A DNA stretch of 54,410 nt from an uncultured Candidatus Poseidoniales archaeon (GCA_902593945.1 CACJKA010000008.1:1-54410); one strand, 5' to 3'; shown: positions 8,639 to 17,704, counted from the first letter of the stretch. Made by a program: numbers and translations. The notes: a model not told the origin generated them from the letters alone.

Positions 8639-10366
8639 TTACATTTTTTCAGGTGTTTCAATCCCCAAAAGACCCAGTCCTGTCTTCAATGTTCTTGCTG
8701 TTAAATTACAAAGAGCTAATCTACTATTCATTGTTATTCTGTCTTCAGATACCAAAACCGGACAATTCTCATAAAATGAAGCGAAATCTTGTGCTAAATG
8801 ATGCAAGTAAACTGCTAAACGATGAGGACTATAACTACTAATTGTGTCATCTATTGATTCAGAAAATCCAATTAAAGATTTACATAGTGACATTTCAAAA
8901 TCATTTTCTACAATAATGTCTGAATCCAATGTTGATTCACGTGAAATAGAGGATTTACGGAAAATACTACAAATCCTAGCATGGGCATACTGAAGGTAAG
9001 GGGCAGTATTGCCCTCGAAAGAAAGCATTTTATCCCAATCAAAGATATAGTTTTTATTCCTATCAATAGATAAATCAGCATACTTTATTGCACCAATTCC
9101 TATCATTTTAGAAACTTCATTACGAACAGAAGCAGACATAGATGGATTCTTCTCAATTATCAAATTTTCAGCCCTAGTAACTGATTCTTCCAATAATTCC
9201 TTCAGAGTTATGGCTTTACCTTCCCGACTAGCTAATTTCTTACCATCTGAGCCCATTACCAGCCCAAATGGAACATGTACGGCTTTAATTTTATCATCCA
9301 TAAATCCCGCATCATTAGCTACCTGAAAAACCATAGAGAAATGTTGGGACTGCTCTGCACCGACGACATATAGCATCTCATCACATTCAATTGATTCAAC
9401 ACGATTTATGATACAAGCAAGATCAGTGGTGGCATAATTGAAACCCCCGTCTCCTTTACGAATAATAAGAGGGAGAGGTTCATTCTCACGATTAAACCAA
9501 CCATCTGGGAATACAACGAGAGCCCCCTCACTTTCAACAATTAAATTCTTAGATTCGAGACGCCTTACTACTTCAGGAAGTAAATCTTCGTAGATAGATT
9601 CTCCTGCTAAATTGTCATCATTAAGAAGAACGTCTAACATTATGTAAACTAAGTTAAAATGGATAAGCGAGTAATCAATTAAACTCTGCCAAAGATTGAT
9701 GGTTTCGGGATCCTTGGATTGAAGTTTGACGACTCTTTTTCTTGAACGGATAGCGAAATCATCAATATTATCAAATTTGTATCTTGCTTCTTTGTAAAAT
9801 GTTGAAAGATCGATCTCACCTACATCATTACTTTCACATTCAATAAAATGTTCTATTAACATACCAAAAGGAGTACCCCAATCGCCAATATGATTTTCAC
9901 CAATTACATTATGTCCCTTGAACAATAGAATTCTTGACAATGCATCGCCAATTACAGTAGAGCGAAGATGCCCGACATGCATTCTTTTCGCAATATTAGG
10001 GGATGAATAATCAATAACAATAGTTTTTTTGTCATCTAATTCTACTCCTAGCCTAGGATCAGAATTCATAATAGAAATTTTATTTGAAATCCAAGAATTA
10101 TTTGCCTTAAAATTAAGAAAGCCATTTATGACATTTATTTCTACAATCTCTGATAAATCTGAATCTATATTTTCTGCAATTTCAATCGCTATATCATTTG
10201 GAGATTTTCTTAGAATCTTAGAAAAGGAATGGCAAGGTAAAGTAACATCTCCATGCGTTTTATCTGTAGATGTTCCTAATGAATCTAGCCATTGATTTTC
10301 ATTTAACTCTAATTTTTGCATAGTAACTGATAGTTTTGGGACTATTTCGTTACGGAGTGCCCTCAT
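8639..10366 (-). CDS. argS: Arginyl-tRNA synthetase
   Basis: Class I synthetase charging tRNA-Arg. It has the N-terminal additional domain, SSPNIAKRMHVGHLRST (the HIGH motif as HVGH), the KMSKS equivalent in GKKLASREGK, and a C-terminal DALR anticodon-binding domain ending ETPEKM, as is common for ArgRS. Start: the frame opens at an ATG at 10384 inside prf1, but AGGTGG sits four bases before the ATG at 10366 and overlaps the prf1 stop, so I prefer 10366 (575 residues). Cotranscription with prf1 couples two translation genes. Confidence 0.96.
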   Translation of the reverse strand: MRALRNEIVPKLSVTMQKLELNENQWLDSLGTSTDKTHGDVTLPCHSFSKILRKSPNDIAIEIAENIDSDLSEIVEINVINGFLNFKANNSWISNKISIMNSDPRLGVELDDKKTIVIDYSSPNIAKRMHVGHLRSTVIGDALSRILLFKGHNVIGENHIGDWGTPFGMLIEHFIECESNDVGEIDLSTFYKEARYKFDNIDDFAIRSRKRVVKLQSKDPETINLWQSLIDYSLIHFNLVYIMLDVLLNDDNLAGESIYEDLLPEVVRRLESKNLIVESEGALVVFPDGWFNRENEPLPLIIRKGDGGFNYATTDLACIINRVESIECDEMLYVVGAEQSQHFSMVFQVANDAGFMDDKIKAVHVPFGLVMGSDGKKLASREGKAITLKELLEESVTRAENLIIEKNPSMSASVRNEVSKMIGIGAIKYADLSIDRNKNYIFDWDKMLSFEGNTAPYLQYAHARICSIFRKSSISRESTLDSDIIVENDFEMSLCKSLIGFSESIDDTISSYSPHRLAVYLHHLAQDFASFYENCPVLVSEDRITMNSRLALCNLTARTLKTGLGLLGIETPEKM

Positions 10367-10374
10367 TAAACCAC

Positions 10375-11622
10375 CTAACTCCATGCATATCTTAACATTG
10401 CCGCAATGCCACCAAAAGATGTACTCAAAGTAGAACCTTCTTCAGTATCCAATGACACTAAAATCACTTTAGCTGATGTATGAGATGCTAGTTCTGTTAA
10501 TTCATCAATTAAATCCATTGTCTTATCTGGGTCCTCTACTAAATTATCTGAACCACATTTTGGACAATCTGGTATTTCTGTCAAATTACTCTGTGTTTGG
10601 CTCCATTCATTCGAGCAAGATTTGCAAATCCATCCTACTCTACGTTTTCGTAAACCCTCGGAAAGCAATAATGTTGCTACCGCGCCTTGATCTAAGGCTG
10701 CTCTAACCATCATCTCACCATATGTGGCTTTAGGATGAGTTTGCATCACTTCTCTTAGAAAATTATCTACTAAACGTCTTTCAACATCTAATTCGATTTG
10801 ATCCATGAGCCCCCCTGCTCTTTGAATTAGTTCTCTTAATCCTGAGTCATTGGAATAACCGACATCAAAATGCGGCTCCCTAATTAACTTCTTAATTTCA
10901 TGGTGGAAATAATTATTTTTCACCACGAAATCTTTAGTGGCCCCTGGCCCTCCAATAATTATCCCTTTGAGATCGTCAAGCATTGGCAACCAATATGCAC
11001 ACGCCCTTTCAGCGGACTTCTTGAAAAAATTATGGGCTGCTTCTTCGATTAGTCTTTCGAATCTTTGAGCAGATTGACCCCCACGTCCGTGTTTAGATGG
11101 GACTTGGGAAGTAATATGTTCTTGGCAATGATGTCTTTTACCTGATGCTAAACCATAAGCCGACTCAGATCTATCGATAACAAAAAGGCCATAAGCAGTT
11201 TTATCGATTAACATATCTTCTAGTTGAGATGTTTCGAAAGAAGAATCACAACGATATCTGAATGAGGGGAAGGCTTCAGGAGGATCATCGACAACTACTG
11301 AGATTAGTCTGCTTTTATTGTTGCCAATAATTACATGACCCACGAACAAGGCAATTCCTCTTTCACCTGGATTCTTGTACCTACCTAGAGTAGAAACTGC
11401 TGATTCTATGGCATCAGTCACATGTTTTCTTGTAGATTTAGACTTAATATTGGCTGCTTGCCCTCCTTCTTGGATTAAGTGATGACGGACGTCAGATAAC
11501 ATCTTCTCAGGAGGTATAATTACTGTAACTAACTCAGTACCCATACCTCTCATCTTCGAAACTTCTTCGAGAGTCTTGCGCGCACGAAGTTTGCGTTTTT
11601 GCATCTCTAAGTCCTCGGACAT
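10375..11622 (-). CDS. prf1: Peptide chain release factor aRF1
   Basis: Archaeal release factor that reads all three stop codons and triggers peptide release. NIKS is at 58-61 (stop decoding) and GRGGQSAQRF contains the GGQ at 181-183 (peptidyl-tRNA hydrolysis); the third domain carries a small zinc ribbon CKSC...CPKC, and the 415 residues match the family. The intact GGQ distinguishes it from Pelota. It diverges from pyrH across 98 bases and is followed by argS. Confidence 0.97.
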   Translation of the reverse strand: MSEDLEMQKRKLRARKTLEEVSKMRGMGTELVTVIIPPEKMLSDVRHHLIQEGGQAANIKSKSTRKHVTDAIESAVSTLGRYKNPGERGIALFVGHVIIGNNKSRLISVVVDDPPEAFPSFRYRCDSSFETSQLEDMLIDKTAYGLFVIDRSESAYGLASGKRHHCQEHITSQVPSKHGRGGQSAQRFERLIEEAAHNFFKKSAERACAYWLPMLDDLKGIIIGGPGATKDFVVKNNYFHHEIKKLIREPHFDVGYSNDSGLRELIQRAGGLMDQIELDVERRLVDNFLREVMQTHPKATYGEMMVRAALDQGAVATLLLSEGLRKRRVGWICKSCSNEWSQTQSNLTEIPDCPKCGSDNLVEDPDKTMDLIDELTELASHTSAKVILVSLDTEEGSTLSTSFGGIAAMLRYAWS

Positions 11623-11720
11623 AGTCTACCCTCGTATATGGGCAAAGAGGCGGGCATTTCAACCCTTCATCCTCAACCTAGCCTAGACATTGATAGAGAA
11701 GTAGTGCCTCCGTATACCCG

Positions 11721-12434
11721 ATGACCATGATTGTGGTAGCAATTGGCGGTAGTTTATTGCGTCCAGAAGTAGAAGAAAAGCATGTATGGTTAAATGATTT
11801 AATCATGATTATCAGAGAACGAGTAGCAGCAGGAGATAGATTAGGATTAGTCATAGGAGGAGGTGCTCCTGCAAGAGAAGGGATATCATTAGCAAAACCA
11901 TTGATTGATGATGACTATCACTTAGATAAGATAGGTATAGCCGCAACTAGGCTAAATGCAACAATAATCAGAGAAGCTTTTACAGAGGCAGGTATTTCTG
12001 TTTCTGGAATTATACCAACAAGTGTTAATGAAGCAATACAATTACTCGAAGAAAGGCCTGTAGTGGTAATGGGAGGGACTGAACCGGGCCATACTACAGA
12101 TGCAGTAGCTATCAGACTAGCAATAGCAGTAAATGCAAGTAAGTGTATTATTGCCACCAATGTCGGGAAAGTTTTCAATGAAGACCCTAGAAAAAATCCA
12201 AATGCTAAATCATTTGACTTCCTTACCCATGATGAACTTCAACAAATTGTAGGACCCGCAGAACATAAAGAGGCTGGGAAATCTAGTGTAGTAGATCCTA
12301 TTGCAGTTTCCGAAGCAACCAAGGCTAATTTAGAACTCAATATAATTGATGGGCGAAAAATTGAGCGAATAAAACATACAATTCTAGGTTCAAATTTTGA
12401 TGGGACAAAAATTTCTTCGGAGATGAAAAAATGA
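11721..12434 (+). CDS. pyrH: UMP kinase (archaeal type)
   Basis: Amino-acid-kinase-fold enzyme making UDP from UMP. VVAIGGSLL at the start binds phosphate, GLVIGGGAPARE is the second glycine loop, and TNVGKVFNEDPRKNPNAK is the nucleotide-binding segment of PyrH proteins. Archaeal UMP kinases are usually 220-240 residues; this one has 237. Start: ATG at 11721, with another ATG two codons on. It overlaps the following zinc-ribbon gene by four bases. Pyrimidine synthesis is also represented by carAB further on. Confidence 0.92.
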   Translation: MTMIVVAIGGSLLRPEVEEKHVWLNDLIMIIRERVAAGDRLGLVIGGGAPAREGISLAKPLIDDDYHLDKIGIAATRLNATIIREAFTEAGISVSGIIPTSVNEAIQLLEERPVVVMGGTEPGHTTDAVAIRLAIAVNASKCIIATNVGKVFNEDPRKNPNAKSFDFLTHDELQQIVGPAEHKEAGKSSVVDPIAVSEATKANLELNIIDGRKIERIKHTILGSNFDGTKISSEMKK

Positions 12435-12739
12435 GTAGGGCGGAAAAAATTGCTAAAATGGCTACAACAACTGCTGGTCAAGCAAAACAAAATTCAGTTG
12501 CATCAAAAAAAAGAAAAAAAGCAAGGAAAGGGGTTTTATTCGAAGCACACAAACATTGTGTAGAATGTTCCATCCCAATACCATTAAGCAATGATTCTAT
12601 GATTTGTGATGATGAAAATTGTCGGATTAATCAAGAGAAAAAGGAAAAATCAAGAAAAAGGCTCTCCATTTTACTTTACGTAGGAGTTGGAATTTTTATT
12701 ATACCAATAGCAATACAACTCATAGGGGCGTTAACTTAA
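12431..12739 (+). CDS. Small zinc-ribbon membrane protein (DUF2116-like)
   Basis: A 102-residue protein with three parts: a Lys/Ser/Ala-rich basic N terminus (about 1-38), a zinc-ribbon knuckle HCVECSIPIP with a second CDDENC (about 46-66), and one C-terminal membrane helix (about 80-100). The Cys spacing with PIP after the first pair resembles the archaeal DUF2116 family, whose function is unknown. It overlaps pyrH in an ATGA and is probably cotranslated. The basic N terminus could bind RNA; that is a guess from composition. Confidence 0.7.
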   Translation: MSRAEKIAKMATTTAGQAKQNSVASKKRKKARKGVLFEAHKHCVECSIPIPLSNDSMICDDENCRINQEKKEKSRKRLSILLYVGVGIFIIPIAIQLIGALT

Positions 12740-12766
12740 ATTGAGAGATTTATACTAGTGATAATT

Positions 12767-13363
12767 ATGATGGTTAGGATACTCTCAATACTTCCCGGAG
12801 TTGTAGGAGTATTGTGTGTAGTTCTCCTACTAGGAAGCCTGACCGGAATTAGTCTCCCTGAAGAGAGAAGTGCAATCGACATGGTGCCTTGTGAATTTGA
12901 AGATCCTGAACTTTGTCTGATTGCAATGACAGGAGACAATATCTCTCCGCCATTGATTTTTGGGATACTAAATATCGATTTACAAATTACTTGGAGTGAA
13001 AGTGATGATGCCTGGTTTGCAGTTGTAGAAAGTGAGGCAGCAATTATCTGTCCTCCAGATGAAGAAACGTTACTAACTGACTGTACAGTAAAAGATGTTG
13101 AAGATTACATCATAGTTGGAGGTTCAGATGAAATTGACGGAGAAGTAAACTGGAATATTAAAACTGATGATTACAGAATAATATCTGGAGGCAGAGAAGG
13201 TGCAGATATAGGAGATCAACAAGTTCTGACGACAAATGTCGAAATAACTCTTAATTGGTTTGTGGAGCTAATGTTAGCATTAGTATCATTAACATTATTT
13301 CTAGGAGCAGGTGAAATGGCTTTCCCGATAAAGAAATTATTTCAGAAATTTAGAGAAAGTTGA
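12767..13363 (+). CDS. Unknown protein with two membrane helices and an external domain
   Basis: Not recognised. A hydrophobic helix at about 5-26 is followed by an acidic domain of about 130 residues with five cysteines (PCEFEDPELC, ICPPDE, DCTVKD) and a second helix at about 167-188 ending in a basic tail (KKLFQKF). This suggests an exported domain held by both ends in the membrane, with possible disulfides. Start unclear: GTG 12758, ATG 12767 or ATG 12770; none has a convincing ribosome-binding site. It follows the small zinc-ribbon membrane protein. Confidence 0.6.
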   Translation: MMVRILSILPGVVGVLCVVLLLGSLTGISLPEERSAIDMVPCEFEDPELCLIAMTGDNISPPLIFGILNIDLQITWSESDDAWFAVVESEAAIICPPDEETLLTDCTVKDVEDYIIVGGSDEIDGEVNWNIKTDDYRIISGGREGADIGDQQVLTTNVEITLNWFVELMLALVSLTLFLGAGEMAFPIKKLFQKFRES

Positions 13364-13412
13364 GTGAATTAAGCATCGAGTAATTGAATAACTTTGTTGA
13401 GTTCGGATAATC

Positions 13413-13529
13413 ATGAGTGAGAAATGCACTAACTGTGGGACCTACATTGACATTAGTGGATTGCAGAAATCTTACGGAGGATATGAGCTCTACTGCAAAA
13501 CCTGTGGCCATACTTGGCACATAAACTAA
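13413..13529 (+). CDS. 38-residue zinc-ribbon microprotein
   Basis: A very short frame (ATG 13413, TAA 13527-13529) with four cysteines as two knuckles, KCTNCG near the N terminus and YCKTCGHTWH near the C terminus, spaced 22 residues apart as in rubredoxin-like or ribosomal zinc ribbons. The regular CxxC...CxxC layout over such a short frame is unlikely by chance. Its stop shares four bases (CTAA) with the convergent NOG1-type gene. A stand-alone ribbon like this may bind nucleic acid or a protein partner; no function is assigned. Confidence 0.65.
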   Translation: MSEKCTNCGTYIDISGLQKSYGGYELYCKTCGHTWHIN

Positions 13530-14614
13530 TTATTCATTTCTCTTCGTTTTTCAATCTCATACTTAGTTCCCAAAGGCTCTAAAGAATTATCTTCGATATG
13601 CCATTTTTCAGGTAATATCAAGGGATTATTGATATTATCGGCTCCAATCATTTCGATTATTATATCTCTTAGTTCATCTATTCCTTCACCATTGATAGTT
13701 GAAATAAGGTGTTCAGCATTTTCAGGAATTTCTTTGAGAATATCTGATTTAGAATGAACTACAAGTATCGGCCTCTCGGTAACCAGCGATCTTATTTCAT
13801 CAAGAAGATTCAACTGCTCTTCCAACGAAGAACCACTAGATTCGCTGGCATCGATTAGTACTACCAAAATATCACCTATATTTTCTAATGCTGCAATTGC
13901 TTGCATCTCAATTAGATTTCTTTCATCCATGGGCCTATCCAGTAATCCAGGAGTATCTACCATTTGGTAGGATCTCCTTCTATGTAAGAAGTGTCCAAGG
14001 TGTAATTGTTTAGTAGTAAATGGATAGGCTGCCACTTCGGGTTCGCCAGAAGATAAGGCGCCAATTAAAGCTGATTTACCCACATTAGGGGAACCGGCAA
14101 CAACAATCACAGGCTCATCAGGATCTACAGATGGAAGTTTTCTCAAGATTTCTCTGGCTTCGCCAAGCCATAATATTTGAGGTGAAATTTGATGGACAAT
14201 CGAAGAAATTCTTCCATATGCATGCCTCCTTGCTTCATGAAAACTCTCAATATTTCTTAAACGAAGAATTTTTGATTCTGATTCTCCTGCGATTTTTCTA
14301 ACTCTTTCTGCAGCCCACTGAATAGCACCAAGACTTCTGCGATAATCATCGTTCCCAACAGCCGCATCTATCAAAGCTCTATCAAACTCAGATAATGCAT
14401 TGAGACTTGGCCATTTATCTACCCAATTTCTTAAAGTTGAATCTATAGTGTCCGAAGCAGATTGTATCATCCTAACCATTTGCTTTCTAACCCTATGATA
14501 TTTATCTGGATCTTCTACTAAATCTGACTGTTTGGATGCCTTACGGAACGCTTTATCGAGGATTTCTTGAGGATAAAGTACAGTTGGAATACTCCGCCAT
14601 TGTGGTATTGCCAT
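13526..14614 (-). CDS. NOG1-family GTP-binding protein
   Basis: P-loop GTPase of the OBG/NOG1 group, implicated in large ribosomal subunit assembly. An N-terminal helical domain (about 1-165) is followed by the G domain: G1 GSPNVGKSA at about 174-182, switch segment YPFTTKQLHLG, G3 DTPGLLDRP at about 220. The G4 motif reads HSKSD where NKxD is usual, so the guanine-contacting Asn/Thr is replaced by Ser while Lys and Asp remain. Length 362 is typical for archaeal NOG1. It ends overlapping the zinc-ribbon microprotein. Confidence 0.88.
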   Translation of the reverse strand: MAIPQWRSIPTVLYPQEILDKAFRKASKQSDLVEDPDKYHRVRKQMVRMIQSASDTIDSTLRNWVDKWPSLNALSEFDRALIDAAVGNDDYRRSLGAIQWAAERVRKIAGESESKILRLRNIESFHEARRHAYGRISSIVHQISPQILWLGEAREILRKLPSVDPDEPVIVVAGSPNVGKSALIGALSSGEPEVAAYPFTTKQLHLGHFLHRRRSYQMVDTPGLLDRPMDERNLIEMQAIAALENIGDILVVLIDASESSGSSLEEQLNLLDEIRSLVTERPILVVHSKSDILKEIPENAEHLISTINGEGIDELRDIIIEMIGADNINNPLILPEKWHIEDNSLEPLGTKYEIEKRREMNN

Positions 14615-14731
14615 GGTCTCACCCAGACCTAGCGCCTATACCATCCCACTTCAAATAAGCAGTCATTTGAGTTTTTTTAATCATAATCTTTGAACCCGTT
14701 GACTTTTCTATGACATAGTTGACCGGAGTGC

Positions 14732-15184
14732 ATGAGCGCTGAGAAGAGGGGCAGAGATATTGGCGATTTACCAGAATGGGCTACAAGAATTCATAGAGAT
14801 TACGGAGAACCAAAATTATCTGAACTTCAGGACATATTTTTAGGCCCATTAGTTGAAAGAAAATCCGGACTAAGAAAAGATGATTTAGTAGAAATTTTAC
14901 TCGATTCTAGAGCATTGCCTGAGAATTCAGAACCATATATCAGAGGGATGTTAGTGGGCACCTCAAGAAATGTTATCGAAATTTGGGATGAAAATGGAGA
15001 TTTTCGTTCAATTGCAAGGGACATCATTGTTCAACTTAGATTAATAACTCATCTCAGAAAACCATATATCGAAGACAAAGAACTTCTAACATTTGAAAAA
15101 GAAGAAATCAGACGCCGTTCTAATTTGCATGAAGAAGCAGAAAGACAAGTAGAAGGAAGAGACGATAATCACGTGTGGGACTAA
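14732..15184 (+). CDS. Unknown 150-residue soluble protein
   Basis: Not recognised. No membrane segment or signal peptide. The N terminus has GDLPEWATRIHRDYGEP, and the middle (about 73-110: GMLVGTSRNVIEIWDENG then IARDIIVQLRLI) alternates hydrophobic residues as a small beta barrel would, somewhat like an Sm or KOW-type fold. The C terminus is charged and probably helical. The start is supported by CCGGAG just upstream. It sits one base before the pterin dehydratase gene, so they are likely cotranscribed; that does not reveal a function. Confidence 0.65.
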   Translation: MSAEKRGRDIGDLPEWATRIHRDYGEPKLSELQDIFLGPLVERKSGLRKDDLVEILLDSRALPENSEPYIRGMLVGTSRNVIEIWDENGDFRSIARDIIVQLRLITHLRKPYIEDKELLTFEKEEIRRRSNLHEEAERQVEGRDDNHVWD

Positions 15185-15185
15185 A

Positions 15186-15524
15186 ATGAAAGAAGATAGA
15201 AACTTATCATCGAAAAATTGTGTGCCCTGTCAAGGTGGAATTCCTCCCTTGAGTGAAGGTGAGATGAAGAAATTGATTACTAATCTAAACACCAAATGGG
15301 AAATAATTGATAATCATCACTTACAAAGAGTATGGAAATTTAATGATTTCAAAAAAGCATTAGAATTTACTAACTTAGCTGGAGAAATATGTGAAGAACA
15401 AAATCATCATGCTGATTTCGAGTTAAGTTGGGGAAGAGTTCAAGTTAAGATTTTTACACATAAAATAGACGGTTTGGTTGAGTCCGATTTTATTCTTGCA
15501 GCAAAATTTGATTGTTTGGATTAG
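15186..15524 (+). CDS. phhB: Pterin-4a-carbinolamine dehydratase
   Basis: PCD/DCoH-fold protein that dehydrates 4a-hydroxytetrahydropterin, recycling the cofactor of aromatic amino-acid hydroxylases or acting in molybdopterin-related chemistry. Family motifs are visible: WKFNDFKKALEFTN, the catalytic EEQNHHADFELSWGRVQV with the two histidines, and FTHKIDGLVESDFILAAKFD at the C terminus. The CVPCQGGIPPL N terminus is also usual in bacterial and archaeal versions. No hydroxylase is nearby, so its substrate here is unknown. Confidence 0.92.
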   Translation: MKEDRNLSSKNCVPCQGGIPPLSEGEMKKLITNLNTKWEIIDNHHLQRVWKFNDFKKALEFTNLAGEICEEQNHHADFELSWGRVQVKIFTHKIDGLVESDFILAAKFDCLD

Positions 15525-15532
15525 GAATTTAT

Positions 15533-16105
15533 ATGAGTATTGTACAGAACCTTCTGAATAGTAGAAGAAGTATTTATCATTTCACAGAACAAAAAGTAAA
15601 ATCATCAGATTTAGAGATAGCTTTTGAGGCGGCAAGCAATGCACCTTGTCACAAACAAACTCATCCATGGAATTACTATGTTTTAGGTGATGAGACAAGA
15701 AAGAAAATTTTACCAGCTGTAATTTCTCTATCTAAAAATAAGGCTATAAATAACAAAGATGAAGAAAATACATCTTCTGTAAATAGAGCTATTTCTAAGA
15801 TTATGGATGTCCCAGTAATCATAGCCGTAACAACGAAACTTAGTCCTGAAGATTCTTTCAGAGAAGAGGAAGATTATGCGGCCACTGTTTGTTCTTTGCA
15901 TAATCTCGTTCTATCACTCTGGGATATGGGAATTGGGTCTCAATGGAGTACTGGAAGTATTACTAGGCATCCTTTGACATATACCGTGCTAGAGATAAAT
16001 AATGAATTAGAGAAAATAGTGGGTTTTCTGAAAGTAGGCTATCCAAAAAACATACCTGAAAAACAAAAAAAGAAGGTGTCTGAAATAAGAAAATTTCTAC
16101 CATAA
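15533..16105 (+). CDS. Nitroreductase-family FMN oxidoreductase
   Basis: NAD(P)H- and FMN-dependent oxidoreductase of the nitroreductase fold. The N-terminal LLNSRRSIYHFTEQKV carries the FMN-phosphate arginines, followed by ASNAPCHKQTHPWNYYVL and the central AATVCSLHNLVLSLWDMGIGSQWSTG, arranged as in the YdjA-like branch. I start at the ATG at 15533, eight bases after the upstream stop; the open frame before it overlaps the pterin dehydratase end. Physiological substrate unknown. It forms a short run of redox genes with the next reductase. Confidence 0.85.
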   Translation: MSIVQNLLNSRRSIYHFTEQKVKSSDLEIAFEAASNAPCHKQTHPWNYYVLGDETRKKILPAVISLSKNKAINNKDEENTSSVNRAISKIMDVPVIIAVTTKLSPEDSFREEEDYAATVCSLHNLVLSLWDMGIGSQWSTGSITRHPLTYTVLEINNELEKIVGFLKVGYPKNIPEKQKKKVSEIRKFLP

Positions 16106-16118
16106 ATGAGGTGATTAT

Positions 16119-17144
16119 GTGAAAAAAGTAGTTTATACTAAGATTGGGGGACCAGATACAATAGAAATAATTGACGAAGAATTAGGTAGACCAGAAGAAA
16201 ATCAAGTAAAAGTTAGAGTATATAGGGCAGGGATTAATTTTGCAGATTTAATGATGAGGCAAGGACTTTATGGAAGCAATCCGGATTTTCCATTCACTCC
16301 AGGATATGAAGTTTCAGGAATTATTACACAAATTGGAGAAAATATAGAAGATTTGACTATTGGAGAAAGAGTAATCGCTATGACGGGATTTGGTGGATAT
16401 GCAGAAGAGGTAATTGTTGATTCTAGTAGAATTATAAAGATTCCAGATAGTATGAGTTTTGATCAGGCTGCAGCAATGCCAGTTACATATGGAACTGCAT
16501 ATCATATGCTAGTATATTTAGGAGGGATTAAACAAGGAGATTCCATACTAATTCATCACGCTGCTGGAGGAGTTGGAACAGCCGCAGCACAAATTTGTAA
16601 ATCCTTTGGTGCGAAGTTAATGATTGGTACTGCTTCGAAATCAAAAAAAGAATTCGTAGAATCTTTGGGGATGTATTTTGTCGATAGAGATGAGGAAGAT
16701 TTCGTGAGAGTTTCTAAAGAACTTACAGATGGTAAAGGTGTTCATCAGGCTATAGATCCGGTAGCAGGTAAACATTTAATGAGATCTTACAAGTCATTGA
16801 GAAATGGTGGTAAACTACACTGTTTTGGAGCATCTTCTGCAGTTCCTAAAGAAAAAAGATCTATTATAGCAGCCTTGAGAATGTGGATAAACACTCCAAA
16901 ATTCAACCCAATGAAAATGATGAATTCAAACAAGGCGGTTTTTGGAGTACATATGGGAAGAATGGATGATGATAAAATATTCAAAAATCATCTTACTGAA
17001 TTAGCTGCACTACTGGAAAAAGGAGAAATAGACCCTATAATTGATTCTGTTTGGAAATTTGAAGAAGTTTCTAAAGCGCAAAAACATATGCATAATAGAA
17101 GAAATAGGGGTAAAGTTCTATTAGACTTTTCACCTAAAGAATAA
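16119..17144 (+). CDS. Zinc-free medium-chain reductase, VAT1/quinone-oxidoreductase-like
   Basis: NADPH-dependent medium-chain dehydrogenase/reductase. The N-terminal GroES-like domain is followed by the Rossmann glycine motif HHAAGGVGTAAAQICKS. There are no zinc-ligand cysteines. The C-terminal half (KLHCFGASSAV, then a long basic-hydrophobic loop and NKAVFGVHMGRM) resembles VAT1 proteins more than the classical Qor enzymes. The start is GTG at 16119, supported by GAGGTGAT six bases upstream; the nearby ATG at 16117 reads straight into TGA. Likely substrate is a quinone or enone. Confidence 0.87.
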   Translation: MKKVVYTKIGGPDTIEIIDEELGRPEENQVKVRVYRAGINFADLMMRQGLYGSNPDFPFTPGYEVSGIITQIGENIEDLTIGERVIAMTGFGGYAEEVIVDSSRIIKIPDSMSFDQAAAMPVTYGTAYHMLVYLGGIKQGDSILIHHAAGGVGTAAAQICKSFGAKLMIGTASKSKKEFVESLGMYFVDRDEEDFVRVSKELTDGKGVHQAIDPVAGKHLMRSYKSLRNGGKLHCFGASSAVPKEKRSIIAALRMWINTPKFNPMKMMNSNKAVFGVHMGRMDDDKIFKNHLTELAALLEKGEIDPIIDSVWKFEEVSKAQKHMHNRRNRGKVLLDFSPKE

Positions 17145-17181
17145 ATCAAGAATCAGCTACAATCTTGCCATTAAATCTCAA

Positions 17182-17199
17182 TCAATGGTTTGCCGACAT
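17182..17199 (-). repeat. Border motif copy 1 (ATGTCGGCAAA type)
   Basis: On the minus strand this reads ATGTCGGCAAACCATTGA, five bases after the aIF2-beta stop. It is one of four near-identical GC-rich segments in AT-rich gene borders, each an ATG followed within 5-7 codons by TGA. Meaning unknown. Confidence 0.35.
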
Positions 17200-17204
17200 A
17201 GTCT

Positions 17205-17615
17205 CTAAAGTTTGACTGGTCTGGTAGCGCCACAGGCTTGACATTTTAGTAAAGTGGTTCTTTCTTCTTTAATGAAACGAGTATCCGGTGCTCTACATTG
17301 TCCACACAAAATATAGGACTTCACATATGAGACAATCTTTTCTTTAATTCTCTTAGGAGGGACTCTTCCCTTGAACAAAACTCTAACTTGTTCTCTAGTA
17401 CCTGAGGTCCCAAGTTCATTAATCAAAAACTGATAAACATGATTTGCATCTCTATCCATTGCATCAACTATTGCAGAGAAATTTCTTAGAATAGTTTGAT
17501 TACCTTCAATCAATATCTCTGGTTCTGGCATTGTCCACCTAGATCTTTCACTAATATTCTTTGGAATACGCTCTCGTGCCCGTTCTAGCAATGATTCATA
17601 CTCGAAGTCAACCAT
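17205..17615 (-). CDS. eif2b: Translation initiation factor aIF2 subunit beta
   Basis: Beta subunit of the heterotrimeric factor that brings initiator Met-tRNA to the ribosome. The core contains FKGRVPPKRIKEKI and YVKSYILCGQC, followed by a C-terminal zinc ribbon CGQC...CQACGATRPV. I choose the ATG at 17615 (136 residues, starting MVDFEYESLLERARE) since aIF2-beta proteins normally begin with this helix and GGAAGG lies four bases upstream; a GTG at 17645 would add ten residues. The promoter region is shared with divergent dut. Confidence 0.94.
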   Translation of the reverse strand: MVDFEYESLLERARERIPKNISERSRWTMPEPEILIEGNQTILRNFSAIVDAMDRDANHVYQFLINELGTSGTREQVRVLFKGRVPPKRIKEKIVSYVKSYILCGQCRAPDTRFIKEERTTLLKCQACGATRPVKL

Positions 17616-17704
17616 TGACCTTCCGAGAAGACCACCCCTTTTCACCCCACCGACTGGGAAACTCTAGTGATAAGCGTAAAATGCTGCCTTACTTAGGGAA
17701 TATC

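Noticed and set aside
11623-11720. Shared operator between prf1 and pyrH (CGTATA near both starts)
   Set aside because: The two copies are short and differ in orientation and spacing; they may simply be promoter elements.
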